A stretch of 64,000 nucleotides of DNA from Kerstersia similis. GTDB taxonomy: Bacteria; Pseudomonadota; Gammaproteobacteria; Burkholderiales; Burkholderiaceae_B. This document shows, in pieces, positions 16,682-25,638 of the stretch (positions within the stretch are counted from its first letter, which is position 1; the number at the start of each line of letters is the position of its first letter). The notes below the pieces were generated by a model, which saw only the letters and a list, made by a program, of their open reading frames with translations, ran no database searches and was not told where the DNA came from. The DNA lies in the NCBI RefSeq assembly GCF_965139615.1, contig NZ_CBCSIQ010000005.1:93032-157031 (forward strand), written 5' to 3'. Made by a program: the position numbers and the translations under genes.

Positions 16682-17922
16682 CACGCTGCGCCCCCTGCCT
16701 GCTGCGCCGGCAACTGTTTCTGGAACACCCAGGCATCCTCGCGTCGATCACCCGCCTCGTAATAGGCCTTGCGCACGCCGATCTGCTCGAAACCAAAACG
16801 GCGGTACAAGGACAGCGCCCCCGTGTTGGAAGGCCGGACCTCCAGCAACAGGCCCTCCAGCCCGGCTTCGGCGGCGCGCTGCGCAAAATGCTCCAGCAGA
16901 CGCCAGCCCCACCCCTGCCTCTGACGCTCGGGCGCGACGGCAACGGCCAGCAGATGTGACACATCCGGCGCCAGCATGGCGATATAGAACCCCACCACGG
17001 CCTCGCCTTCGCACAGCACCCAGGCGTCATAACCCGCCGCCAAAGCGTCTTCGAAATTGCGGCGCGTCCAGGGATGCTGCTGCACCTGCGCTTCCAGATC
17101 CACGACGCTATCCAGATGCGCCGCACTCATGAGCTGCACATAAATGGGCGCCGCTGCCCTGGGGTTGCCCCCATCGCCCTTGGCGCGCTCGGCGGTGGTG
17201 AACGCCACTTTATCCCGGACATACAACGGCATCGCTTCCTGTGCCGGCTGACCCTCACCTCGCAACAAGGCCTCCAGCCCCAGGCGCGCCACGACATCCG
17301 CATCCGGGCGCAGCGCCAGTTGCCCAGGTTGAAAACGCGCATCTTCCCCTGCCAGCAGCCAGCCATCGCCCGCCCACACCGGCAGGCATTCATTTGCATC
17401 TGCCGGTTGGCCCGCCAGCCAGCCGGGCAGCAGGCTTTCCACCCAAGGCAAGGCGTCCCGGCCCGCCACCAGCTGCGGCGCCAGCAATTCCTGCCAGGCC
17501 GCGCCAGCCTGGCGCGGTGCCCGATAGACTGCCAAATAGACCTCTTCCATCCGTGCATCCAGGGCCGTCATGACCAGCTGGCCGGGCATGGCGCCACTGG
17601 CAGCGGCCACGGCCAGATTGGACACCACCGGCAAGACCGGCACATTCAAGGTATAGGCCACCCCCTGCGCCACGCCGCAGGCCACGCGCAAACCCGTGAA
17701 GCCGCCAGGCCCCTGGCCGAATGCCACGCCATGCAGATTTGCCGCCGTCAGCCCCTCTTCGCGCAGCAGGCTGCTGGCCAGCGGCAGGATCTGCTGGCCG
17801 TGATCCTGGCCCCCATCATGGCTGCGCGTCGCTATACTACGGATAGCCCCCGCAGAAGCGCGCAGCAATGCCACGCTGCAGCGCGGCCCGGAGGTTTCAA
17901 AACTGATCAGATTGATGTCCAT
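16681..17922 (-). CDS. tsaB: TsaB-RimI fusion: tRNA t6A factor plus ribosomal-protein S18 acetyltransferase
   Basis: 413 residues in one uninterrupted frame from ATG 17922. Residues 1-about 240 are TsaB, the inactive ASKHA partner of TsaD in t6A37 tRNA modification (MDINLISFETSG, HDGGQDHGQQILPL, GQGPGGFTGLRVA, ALDARMEEVY). Residues about 265-413 are a GNAT domain of RimI type (MSAAHLDSVVDLEAQVQQHPW, acetyl-CoA loop PERQRQGWGWRLL, RPSNTGALSLYRRFGFEQIGVRKAYY), which acetylates the S18 N-terminus. The joint is near TTAERAKGDGGNPR, where free TsaB proteins end. No stop or internal start with a good ribosome site separates the parts. Confidence 0.9.
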   Translation of the reverse strand: MDINLISFETSGPRCSVALLRASAGAIRSIATRSHDGGQDHGQQILPLASSLLREEGLTAANLHGVAFGQGPGGFTGLRVACGVAQGVAYTLNVPVLPVVSNLAVAAASGAMPGQLVMTALDARMEEVYLAVYRAPRQAGAAWQELLAPQLVAGRDALPWVESLLPGWLAGQPADANECLPVWAGDGWLLAGEDARFQPGQLALRPDADVVARLGLEALLRGEGQPAQEAMPLYVRDKVAFTTAERAKGDGGNPRAAAPIYVQLMSAAHLDSVVDLEAQVQQHPWTRRNFEDALAAGYDAWVLCEGEAVVGFYIAMLAPDVSHLLAVAVAPERQRQGWGWRLLEHFAQRAAEAGLEGLLLEVRPSNTGALSLYRRFGFEQIGVRKAYYEAGDRREDAWVFQKQLPAQQAGGAA

Positions 17923-18085
17923 GCCAGGATTGTAAGGAATGCAGCCCGGAAACGGGCAGATGGAATTGCCCCCGCCGGGCATGCCCACGCCCTTGATGTT
18001 CACCCGACACAAGCGCAGATATGGAACCACTGGCGCGCCAGGCGTTCTATATAGGGATATGCTCAGCAGCCATTTGTGGCGAAAC

Positions 18086-18099
18086 TTACACTTATGTAA
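18086..18099 (+). promoter_or_regulatory. OmpR-type dyad upstream of risA
   Basis: TTACA-N4-TGTAA, continuing into C, resembles the OmpR box core (TTAC...GTAAC). It is centred about 58 bases before the risA ATG. A -10-like TATTAG at 18125-18130 places a start near 18137 and the dyad at about -44, a usual activator position. A partial second copy (TGTTACATTTACG) lies at 18136-18148. Binding by RisA itself is inferred. Confidence 0.45.
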
Positions 18100-18150
18100 C
18101 CTGAAGTAAGCCCCTTTGGCCCCCTATTAGCCCGCTGTTACATTTACGAC

Positions 18151-18888
18151 ATGCCTACACCACAAACGCCTCCTACTCCTCGCAAACTGCTGGTTGTCGA
18201 TGATGACCCACGCCTGCGTGATCTGTTGCGCCGTTACCTTTCGGAACAAGGCTTCAATGTATTCGTGGCTGAAGATTCCAAGGAAATGGCGCGTCTGTGG
18301 CAACGCGAACACTTCGATCTGCTGGTACTCGACCTGATGTTGCCCGGCGAAGACGGCCTGTCCATCTGTCGCCGGCTGCGTGGTGCACATGACAACACGC
18401 CCATCATCATCCTGACGGCCAAGGCGGAAGAAATCGACCGTATCCTGGGCCTGGAAATGGGAGCGGATGATTATCTGTCCAAACCTTTCAACCCGCGCGA
18501 ATTGCTGGCCCGCATCAATGCGATCCTGCGCCGCCGCGGTGCGGAAGAACACCCCGGCGCTCCCAGCCAGGAGAACGAATCCGTCGCGTTCGGCCCTTAC
18601 ACCCTGAACCTTTCCACCCGTACCCTGATGCGCAGCGGTGAAACCGTGCCTATCACCACGGGCGAATTTTCGGTTCTGAAAGTGTTCGCGCGCCACCCGA
18701 AAGTACCGCTGTCACGCGACAAGCTGATGGAACTGGCCCGCGGCCGCGAATACGAAGCCTTCGATCGCAGCCTGGATGTGCAGATTTCACGCCTGCGCAA
18801 GCTGATCGAACCGAACCCGTCCAAACCCGTCTTCATCCAGACAGTTTGGGGCCTGGGCTACGTCTTCGTCCCCGATGGCGGCAACTGA
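18151..18888 (+). CDS. risA: OmpR-family response regulator RisA
   Basis: 245 residues. The receiver domain (about 11-125) has the acidic pair D17/D18, phospho-acceptor D61 in LLVLDLMLP, the ILTAKAE threonine and the lysine in LSKPFNP. The winged-helix effector domain (about 145-240) carries FDRSLDVQISRLRKLIEPNP and VWGLGYVFVP. In Bordetella, RisA controls motility, stress survival and virulence-repressed genes. Only about 14 bases separate a likely transcription start from the ATG, and no Shine-Dalgarno is seen. The kinase gene overlaps by 14 bases. Confidence 0.92.
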   Translation: MPTPQTPPTPRKLLVVDDDPRLRDLLRRYLSEQGFNVFVAEDSKEMARLWQREHFDLLVLDLMLPGEDGLSICRRLRGAHDNTPIIILTAKAEEIDRILGLEMGADDYLSKPFNPRELLARINAILRRRGAEEHPGAPSQENESVAFGPYTLNLSTRTLMRSGETVPITTGEFSVLKVFARHPKVPLSRDKLMELARGREYEAFDRSLDVQISRLRKLIEPNPSKPVFIQTVWGLGYVFVPDGGN

Positions 18889-20275
18889 CACGCACACATC
18901 GAACCGACAACCTGCCCGCGACGCTGAACAGTCCCGCTGGACGCGACTGTTCCGGCTCGGGCTGTTCGGCCGCACGTTCCTGCTGCTCAGTACGCTGATG
19001 ATCGCCAGCTTGCTGGCCTGGCTGCAAGTCTTCTTCAGCATGGAAATCGGCCCCCGCGCCTATCAAATGGCGCAGCGGGTCATGACTTCCGTCAATATCA
19101 CACGCGCCGCGCTGATTTACTCCGCCCCGGATTCGCGCAGTCGCCTGTTGCTTGACCTGGCGACCAACGAAGGCCTGCAGGTCTATCCACGCACCGAGCA
19201 GGATGACATCCAGGCGTTGCCCCATGATGACTACTGGACCCGCGTCGCCACGCTGATCCGCAATCGCCAGGGCGAAGACATCCGCCTGGCCAGCTCGGTC
19301 AACAACATCCCCGGCATCTGGGTCAGTTTTCGTATCGACGGCGAGGACTACTGGCTGGTCTTCGAACGCGACCAGTTCGGCCTGACCGGCGGCATGGAAT
19401 GGATAGGCTGGGGCGTTACCGCCTTGATCCTGTCACTGATTGGCGCCGCCATCAGCGTGGGCTTCGTCAACCGGCCACTTTCCCGGCTCGCCAAGGCAGT
19501 ACAGGAACTGACACGGGGCTCGACGCCCCTGCCCTTGCCGGAAGGCGGCCCGGAAGAACTGCGGCGCATCAATGCCAGCTTCAACCGCATGGCCTACGAA
19601 CTGCGCCAAAGCGAAGAAGACCGGGAATTGATGCTGGCGGGCCTGTCGCATGATCTACGCACGCCGCTGGCGCGGCTGCGGCTGGAAATAGAGATGAGCG
19701 GCGTGTCCGAGGACACACTGCAGAACATCGACCAGGATCTCGGCCAGATAGAGCGCTGCATCGGCCAGCTCATGGATTACGCCCGGCCTGCGGGCACATC
19801 CGGCCAGGAAGTCACCTCAGTCTCCGATGTCCTGCAGGAACTCTACCAGCGTGAGCGCAGCCACACCGAAGCCCTGGGCGGCACGCTGCAGGCCGACATC
19901 GCCCCAGACCTCTACGCCCGTATTTCAGACTTCGATCTCAAGCGCATCATTACCAATCTGATCGAAAATGCCAGACGCTATGGCTTGTCCGAGGATAAGC
20001 GCGCGCATATCCATCTGTCCGCGGGCATCCATGGCAAATGGCTGCGTATCGACGTCTCCGACCACGGCCCCGGCATTCCGGTGTCGGACAGCGCCAAAAT
20101 GCTGCGGCCCTTTTCCCGTGGCGAAAGCGCCCGCACCGGTGTCAGCGGCGCCGGCCTGGGTCTTTCCATTGTCGAGCGCCTGCTGAGCCAGATCGGCGGC
20201 CGCCTGAACCTGCTGCAGAACACCCCTTCGGGCCTGCTGGTTCGTATTGAATTGCCGCGTCCCCCACAAGCCTGA
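18875..20275 (+). CDS. risS: Sensor histidine kinase RisS (EnvZ type)
   Basis: 466 residues. It has TM1 about 32-52, a periplasmic region of about 110 residues, TM2 about 175-197, a HAMP domain (FVNRPLSRLAKAVQELTRG), and a dimerisation/phospho-acceptor helix with H259 in GLSHDLRTPLARLRLE. The ATPase domain follows with N box NLIENARRYG, G1 DHGPGIP and G2 GAGLGLSIVERL. The frame is intact, unlike B. pertussis, where risS is known to be frameshifted. Expected to phosphorylate RisA. The ATG lies inside risA, so translation is probably coupled. Confidence 0.92.
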   Translation: MAATDTHTSNRQPARDAEQSRWTRLFRLGLFGRTFLLLSTLMIASLLAWLQVFFSMEIGPRAYQMAQRVMTSVNITRAALIYSAPDSRSRLLLDLATNEGLQVYPRTEQDDIQALPHDDYWTRVATLIRNRQGEDIRLASSVNNIPGIWVSFRIDGEDYWLVFERDQFGLTGGMEWIGWGVTALILSLIGAAISVGFVNRPLSRLAKAVQELTRGSTPLPLPEGGPEELRRINASFNRMAYELRQSEEDRELMLAGLSHDLRTPLARLRLEIEMSGVSEDTLQNIDQDLGQIERCIGQLMDYARPAGTSGQEVTSVSDVLQELYQRERSHTEALGGTLQADIAPDLYARISDFDLKRIITNLIENARRYGLSEDKRAHIHLSAGIHGKWLRIDVSDHGPGIPVSDSAKMLRPFSRGESARTGVSGAGLGLSIVERLLSQIGGRLNLLQNTPSGLLVRIELPRPPQA

Positions 20276-20293
20276 GACCTGCCCGGCTTCGCG

Positions 20294-20327
20294 TAGAATG
20301 CTTCCAGAGAGCGCCATTCTGGCGCTC
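20294..20327 (+). promoter_or_regulatory. Putative peroxiredoxin promoter -10 and 5'-leader hairpin
   Basis: TAGAAT (20294-20299) is a -10 candidate without a recognisable -35. A perfect 8-bp inverted repeat, GAGCGCCA-TTC-TGGCGCTC (20309-20327), follows. It would lie at the very 5' end of the mRNA, or act as an operator, 22 bases before the ATG of the peroxiredoxin gene. Confidence 0.35.
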
Positions 20328-20348
20328 AGGGACTCCTGGGAGATTTTG

Positions 20349-20888
20349 ATGAAAACCATCGGCGACAAACTCGACTCGTTCCGCATTACCGGCGTCAAGC
20401 CTGGCTTTACCCTGGCAGAAGAAAACGGCGTCTCCGCCTTCGAAGACATCACCGAAAGCACTTTCCCTGGCAAGTGGAAAGTCATCTACTTCTACCCGAA
20501 AGATTTCTCCTCGGTCTGCCCCACGGAAATCATCGGCTTCGACGCCCTGACGGATGCCTTTGAAGAACGCGATGCCATCCTGCTCGGGGGCTCCAGCGAC
20601 AACGAACATGTCAAACTGGCCTGGCGCCGCGAACAGAACGAACTGGCACGGATTCAGCACCACCAGTTCGCAGACACCTCCGGCTCCCTGATCGACCAGC
20701 TCGGCATACGCGAACGCAGCCAGGGCGTGGCGCTGCGCGCCACCCTGATCGTCGATCCGGACAACATCATCCAGCACATTTCGGTCAACAGCCTGAAGGT
20801 GGGCCGCAACCCCGAGGAAGTGCTGCGTGTCCTGGACGCACTGCTGACCGACGAACCCAGCGTGTGCAACCGCCCCATCGGCGGCTGA
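20349..20888 (+). CDS. AhpC-type 2-Cys peroxiredoxin
   Basis: 179 residues from ATG 20349 (GGGAGA ribosome site). Reduces hydrogen peroxide and organic hydroperoxides. The peroxidatic cysteine C57 is in FSSVCPTEI, and a resolving cysteine C173 is near the C-terminus (SVCNRPIGG). The tail is shorter than in E. coli AhpC. Its reducing partner (AhpD or AhpF) is not in this window. The upstream leader has its own promoter-like signals, so it may be expressed independently of risAS, from which it is separated by 73 bases. Confidence 0.88.
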   Translation: MKTIGDKLDSFRITGVKPGFTLAEENGVSAFEDITESTFPGKWKVIYFYPKDFSSVCPTEIIGFDALTDAFEERDAILLGGSSDNEHVKLAWRREQNELARIQHHQFADTSGSLIDQLGIRERSQGVALRATLIVDPDNIIQHISVNSLKVGRNPEEVLRVLDALLTDEPSVCNRPIGG

Positions 20889-20928
20889 CCCCAGCAAAGG
20901 CGTGGCAAGGGCCAGCCCGTGCGAGCGC

Positions 20929-21420
20929 TCAGGCCGGCCGGCGCGCCAGCAAGGCTACCGTCGTGGCCGCAATGCCTTCCTTGCGGCCCAGATAGCCCAG
21001 ATGCTCGTTGGTCTTGGCTTTCACATTGACCTCACTGGGCGCCAGCCCCAAATCCGCCGCAATGTTCTCGACCATTGCGGCTGCATGTGGCCCGATTTTC
21101 GGCGCCTGCGCATGTACCGTCGCATCCACGTTGACCACTTCCCAACCGGCTGCCCGCACACGCGCATAGGCTTCGCGCAACAGAACGCGGCTATCGGCGC
21201 CCTTGAAGGCCGGATCGGTATCCGGGAAATGCCGGCCGATATCCCCCAGCCCGGCACCGCCCAGTACGGCATCGGTAATGGCATGCAGCAGCACATCTGC
21301 GTCAGAGTGCCCGGCCAGCCCATGGGCATGCGGAATCGTTACGCCACCGATGATCAACGGGCGCCCTTCTACCAGTGCGTGAACGTCAAAGCCCTGCCCG
21401 ACGCGAAACGGAATACTCAT
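20929..21420 (-). CDS. ispF: 2-C-methyl-D-erythritol 2,4-cyclodiphosphate synthase IspF
   Basis: 163-residue zinc enzyme of the MEP isoprenoid pathway. It converts CDP-ME 2-phosphate to MEcPP with release of CMP. Metal ligands are in GFDVHAL and the histidine of GHSDADVLLHAI. HFPDTDP and KAKTNEHLGYLGRKEGIAA are also conserved. The ATG at 21420 overlaps the ispD TGA (ATGA), so an upstream ATG at 21438 is unlikely. Forms the ispDF unit divergent from mfd. Confidence 0.95.
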   Translation of the reverse strand: MSIPFRVGQGFDVHALVEGRPLIIGGVTIPHAHGLAGHSDADVLLHAITDAVLGGAGLGDIGRHFPDTDPAFKGADSRVLLREAYARVRAAGWEVVNVDATVHAQAPKIGPHAAAMVENIAADLGLAPSEVNVKAKTNEHLGYLGRKEGIAATTVALLARRPA

Positions 21421-22109
21421 CCCCAATTCTCCATCCAATCAAAATCTTCGCTCCAGGTCAGCTTGGCATTGCGCGGCGACCCACGAACCAGCATAGGCGC
21501 ATGGCCCATCATTTCCATGGCGCTGGCCTCATCCGTCACGACCCGCCCCTGTGCCCGCGCCTGCGCCAGCGCTGCGCGCAATAGCCCGGCACGGAACATC
21601 TGTGGTGTCTGCGCCAACCAGATTTCCTCACGCGGCAGCGTACACGCTACCCGGTCGCGGCCCTGCTTGACCGTATCGGCCGCTGGCAAGGCCAGCAAAC
21701 CACCGACCGCATCGGTCAGGCAAGCGTCTATCAGGCGGCTCAACGCCAAAGCGGGCAGGCCCGGCCTGGCGGCATCATGCACCAGCACCCAATCGCGTTC
21801 CGCCAGCCCGGCCTGCTCACAGGCGTCGTCCAAGGCATTGGCAACGGTATCCGCTCGTTCCGCGCCCCCGCACGGGCGGCACACCACACGTGGCAGCCCG
21901 GCCAAGGCATCCGCCGCCCAGCAGTCCGCCGGCGCTACCGCGACACGCACCTCGGCCACCCGGGGGTCGGCCAGCAGGGCCTGCACCGCCAAACGCAACA
22001 CCGGTTCGCCACGCAGTGGGCGATACTGTTTGGGCACATCGCCGTCATGCCGGCTGGCACGTTTTCCTATCCCGGCAGCGGGCACAATCGCAATCAGTTT
22101 CTCTGTCAT
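21417..22109 (-). CDS. ispD: 2-C-methyl-D-erythritol 4-phosphate cytidylyltransferase IspD
   Basis: 230 residues. Transfers CMP from CTP to MEP in isoprenoid synthesis. The nucleotide-binding loop is PAAGIGKRASRHDGDVPKQY. VHDAARPGLP, the LAQTPQMFR segment and VTDEASAMEMMG are conserved. It starts only 27 bases from the mfd ATG on the other strand, with a shared TATAAT/TATAAA element between them. Ribosome site is absent, consistent with a very short leader. Confidence 0.95.
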   Translation of the reverse strand: MTEKLIAIVPAAGIGKRASRHDGDVPKQYRPLRGEPVLRLAVQALLADPRVAEVRVAVAPADCWAADALAGLPRVVCRPCGGAERADTVANALDDACEQAGLAERDWVLVHDAARPGLPALALSRLIDACLTDAVGGLLALPAADTVKQGRDRVACTLPREEIWLAQTPQMFRAGLLRAALAQARAQGRVVTDEASAMEMMGHAPMLVRGSPRNAKLTWSEDFDWMENWG

Positions 22110-22118
22110 GGCAGGGAT

Positions 22119-22126
22119 TTTATAAT
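22119..22126. promoter_or_regulatory. Bidirectional -10 element between ispD and mfd
   Basis: The 27-bp gap contains TTTATAAT, which reads TATAAT on the plus strand (22121-22126) and TATAAA on the minus strand (22124-22119). Transcripts would start about 5 bases before the mfd ATG and a few bases before the ispD ATG. Neither gene has a Shine-Dalgarno. The -35 elements are poor on both sides. Confidence 0.45.
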
Positions 22127-22136
22127 CAGAGTCCTC

Positions 22137-25100
22137 ATGCCTGAATCCAATACCTCTGCCGGCATCTCGCTACTGCCAGAATCGCCAGCCACCGCCGCCG
22201 TTCTCGCCGCCCTGAAACCGGGCCAGCGCTATGCCCAGCCTCGCCCTTACGGTTCCGGTGACGCCTGCTGGCTAGCCGAACTCTCGGAACGCGCCGGTAG
22301 CCCGCTGCTGATTCTTTGCGCCGAGCCGCTGCAGGCGCAGCGCCTGGCCGAAGAAATCCGCCTGTTCGCGCCAGAATGCAAAGTGCGCCAATTGCCAGAT
22401 TGGGAGACCCTGCCCTATGACGGGTTTTCGCCACACCAGGACCTGATTTCCGAACGGCTGAAAACCCTGCACGCACTGATGCAGGGCCAGGTCGATATTC
22501 TTACCGTCCCGGTCACGACGGCGCTCTACCGCCTGGCCCCACCATCTTTCCTCGCGGCCTACACGTTCTCCTTCCGCAAGGGTGACAAACTCGACGAAGC
22601 CGCCCTGCGCGCCCAACTGGTCCTGGCCAACTACAGCCATGTCACGCAAGTCAGCGCGCCCGGCGAATTCAGCCTGCGCGGCGGCATCATTGATCTCTTC
22701 CCCATGGGGTCTGTCGTCCCCTACCGCATCGACCTGTTCGATGACGAAATCGAATCGCTGCGCAGCTTTGATGTCGATACCCAGCGCACCCTCTACCCGG
22801 TACGCGAAATCGAGCTGCTGCCAGGCCGCGAGTTTCCCCTGGATGAAGAGGCACGCACCCGCTTCCGCGCGCGTTTTCGCGAAGAATTTGAAGGCGATCC
22901 CAGCCGTGCCCTGCCTTATCGCGACATCGGCAACGGCATCGCCTTTGCTGGCGTCGAATACTATCTGCCGCTGTTCTTCGACGAAACCGCCACACTCTTC
23001 GATTACCTGCCAGCCGGCACACTGGCTGTCACGCATGGGGATATCGACAACACCATCCAGGGTTTTGCCCGCGATACCCAAAGCCGCTACCAATTCCTGA
23101 AAAGCGATCGTGAGCGTCCGCTGCTGCCGCCGGACCGCCTGTTCATGAATCAGGAAACCCTGTACGGGCACCTGCGCCAGTTGCCACGCCTGGCGCTGAC
23201 CGATGCCCCGAGCCCGGATTTCACCGCGCCACCCGATGTCGCCGTGGCACGTCGCGCCGAGGATCCGCTGGCACGCCTGCGCCAGTGCGTGCATGAGCTT
23301 GGCAGAACGACCGGCAACCCGCCGGCACGCCGTATCGTGCTCTGTGCAGATTCCGCCGGACGCCGCGAAACCCTCTTGCTGATGCTGCAGGAACACGGCC
23401 TGACACCACATGCCCAGGCGGACAGCCTGCCGGCCGCCTGGCTGGAACCTGGGCCATTCACGCTGGCGACCGCACCGCTTACCACCGGTTTCGTCCGGCA
23501 TGCGGACGGCACCGTTTTCCTGACCGAAAACGACCTCTACCCCGATAGCGGCGGCACCCAGCGCCGCCCGCGCCGCGCCCAGGAACAGGCCAGCAACGTC
23601 GAGGCCATGGTGCGCGACCTGGCCGAACTGCGCGAAGGGGATCCGGTCGTGCATCTGCAGCACGGCATTGCCCGCTATCGGGGCCTGGCCAGCATGGATC
23701 TCGGCGAAGGCCAGATGGAATTCCTGCACCTGGAATACGCGCAGGGCAGCACGCTTTATGTACCGGTATCGCAGCTGCACCTCATTGCCCGCTACAGCGG
23801 CGCCGACCCGGAATCCGCCCCGCTGCACCAGTTGGGTTCCGGCCAATGGGAAAAGGCGCGCCGCAAAGCCGCCAAGCAGGTACGCGACAGCGCCGCCGAA
23901 CTGCTGGATCTGTACGCCCGCCGGGCTGCCCGCCAGGGCTATGCTTTCGAGCTGACACCTGCCGATTACGGCAACTTCGCACAGGGTTTCGGCTTTGATG
24001 AAACCCCCGACCAGGCTGCCGCCATCGAGGCCGTCATCGACGATATGACCTCGGGCCGCCCGATGGATCGCCTGGTCTGCGGTGATGTCGGCTTCGGCAA
24101 GACGGAAGTTGCGCTGCGCGCCGCCTTCATTGCCGTGGCCAATGGCAAGCAGGTTGCCCTGTTGTGCCCGACCACGCTGCTGGCGGAACAGCATGCCCAG
24201 ACCTTCTCCGACCGCTTCGCCGAATGGCCGGTGAAAGTGGTGGAACTGTCGCGCTTCCGTTCTGCCAAGGAAATCAGCACCGCCATCGGCGGCATCAACG
24301 ATGGCACCATAGATATCGTCATCGGTACCCACAAGATTCTGTCCAAGGACGTTCGCTTCAAACGCCTGGGCCTGGTCATCATCGACGAAGAACACCGTTT
24401 CGGCGTACGCCAGAAAGAAGCGCTCAAGGCGCTGCGCGCCGAAGTCGATGTCCTGACGCTGACGGCCACGCCCATCCCGCGCACGCTGGGCATGTCGCTG
24501 GAAGGCATACGCGACTTCTCCGTGATTGCCACGGCTCCGCAGAAACGCCTGGCCATCAAGACTTTCGTCCGCCGTGAAGATGGCAGCACCATACGGGAAG
24601 CCCTGCTGCGCGAACTCAAGCGCGGCGGACAGGCCTACTTCCTGCACAACGAAGTCGAAACCATCCACAATCGCCGCGCCAGGCTGGAAGAGCTGGTGCC
24701 CGAAGCACGCATTGCCGTGGCGCATGGCCAGATGCCAGAACGCGAGCTGGAACAGGTGATGAAGGGCTTCTACCAGCAGCGCTATAACGTACTGCTTTGC
24801 ACCACCATCATTGAAACCGGCATCGACGTTCCCAGCGCCAACACCATCATCATCCATCGCGCCGACCGTTTCGGGCTGGCGCAGCTGCACCAGCTGCGCG
24901 GCCGCGTCGGCCGCTCGCACCACCAGGCCTACGCCTACCTGCTGACGCCGGGTGAAGACGCCATCACCAGCAACGCCAAGAAACGCCTGGAAGCCATTCA
25001 GGCCATGGAAGAACTGGGTTCGGGCTTCTACCTTGCCATGCACGACCTGGAAATCCGGGGTGCAGGCGAAGTGCTGGGCGAATCCCAATCCGGAAACATC

Positions 25101-25628
25101 CAGGAAATCGGCTTTTCACTGTACTCGGACATGCTCAATGCTGCCGTGCGTGCCCTGAAAGCAGGCAAGGAACCGGATCTGGACGCCGATCTGCACGCGG
25201 GTTGTGAAATCAACCTGCATGCGCCAGCCCTGTTGCCCTCCGATTACTGCCCGGATGTCCATGCCCGCCTGGCGCTCTACAAACGCCTATCGCACGCAGC
25301 GGACGACGACACCCTGCTGGGCCTGCAAGAAGAGCTGATCGACCGTTTCGGCCCGCTGCCGGAGGCGGCCAAGACACTGCTGGCCAGCCACCGCCTGCGC
25401 CTGCGCGCCGAAACGCTGGGCATACAGAAGATAGACGCCAGCGAAACCCAGGCATTGCTGCATTTCCGTACCGATACCAAGGTCGATCCGGTACGCCTGA
25501 TCGAACTGGTGCAAAAGCAACGCCATATCCGCCTGAGCGGACCGGACAAGCTACGCATGGAAATTGCCAAACCCGACATCGCCGCACGTATAGACGCCGT
25601 CCGCGGCCTGCTGCGCGCCCTGGGCTGA
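22137..25628 (+). CDS. mfd: Transcription-repair coupling factor Mfd
   Basis: 1163-residue DNA translocase. It removes RNA polymerase stalled at lesions and recruits UvrA. It has an N-terminal UvrB-like module, an RNA-polymerase-interacting domain (about 500-590, GDPVVHLQHGIARYRGL and EYAQGSTLYVPVSQLHLI), Walker A GDVGFGKTE at about 650, motif II DEEH at about 750, the TRG/helicase C domain (ATTIIETGID equivalent reading TTIIETGIDVP, HQLRGRVGR) and a C-terminal UvrA-masking domain. The ATG 22137 is chosen because upstream codons are antisense to ispD. A strong hairpin follows the stop. Confidence 0.97.
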   Translation: MPESNTSAGISLLPESPATAAVLAALKPGQRYAQPRPYGSGDACWLAELSERAGSPLLILCAEPLQAQRLAEEIRLFAPECKVRQLPDWETLPYDGFSPHQDLISERLKTLHALMQGQVDILTVPVTTALYRLAPPSFLAAYTFSFRKGDKLDEAALRAQLVLANYSHVTQVSAPGEFSLRGGIIDLFPMGSVVPYRIDLFDDEIESLRSFDVDTQRTLYPVREIELLPGREFPLDEEARTRFRARFREEFEGDPSRALPYRDIGNGIAFAGVEYYLPLFFDETATLFDYLPAGTLAVTHGDIDNTIQGFARDTQSRYQFLKSDRERPLLPPDRLFMNQETLYGHLRQLPRLALTDAPSPDFTAPPDVAVARRAEDPLARLRQCVHELGRTTGNPPARRIVLCADSAGRRETLLLMLQEHGLTPHAQADSLPAAWLEPGPFTLATAPLTTGFVRHADGTVFLTENDLYPDSGGTQRRPRRAQEQASNVEAMVRDLAELREGDPVVHLQHGIARYRGLASMDLGEGQMEFLHLEYAQGSTLYVPVSQLHLIARYSGADPESAPLHQLGSGQWEKARRKAAKQVRDSAAELLDLYARRAARQGYAFELTPADYGNFAQGFGFDETPDQAAAIEAVIDDMTSGRPMDRLVCGDVGFGKTEVALRAAFIAVANGKQVALLCPTTLLAEQHAQTFSDRFAEWPVKVVELSRFRSAKEISTAIGGINDGTIDIVIGTHKILSKDVRFKRLGLVIIDEEHRFGVRQKEALKALRAEVDVLTLTATPIPRTLGMSLEGIRDFSVIATAPQKRLAIKTFVRREDGSTIREALLRELKRGGQAYFLHNEVETIHNRRARLEELVPEARIAVAHGQMPERELEQVMKGFYQQRYNVLLCTTIIETGIDVPSANTIIIHRADRFGLAQLHQLRGRVGRSHHQAYAYLLTPGEDAITSNAKKRLEAIQAMEELGSGFYLAMHDLEIRGAGEVLGESQSGNIQEIGFSLYSDMLNAAVRALKAGKEPDLDADLHAGCEINLHAPALLPSDYCPDVHARLALYKRLSHAADDDTLLGLQEELIDRFGPLPEAAKTLLASHRLRLRAETLGIQKIDASETQALLHFRTDTKVDPVRLIELVQKQRHIRLSGPDKLRMEIAKPDIAARIDAVRGLLRALG

Positions 25629-25638
25629 CCGCCAGAAA

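Noticed and set aside
22272..25088. 938-codon open frame antisense to mfd
   Set aside because: Lies fully opposite a well-conserved gene; produced by GC-rich codon bias. No domain or ribosome site recognised.
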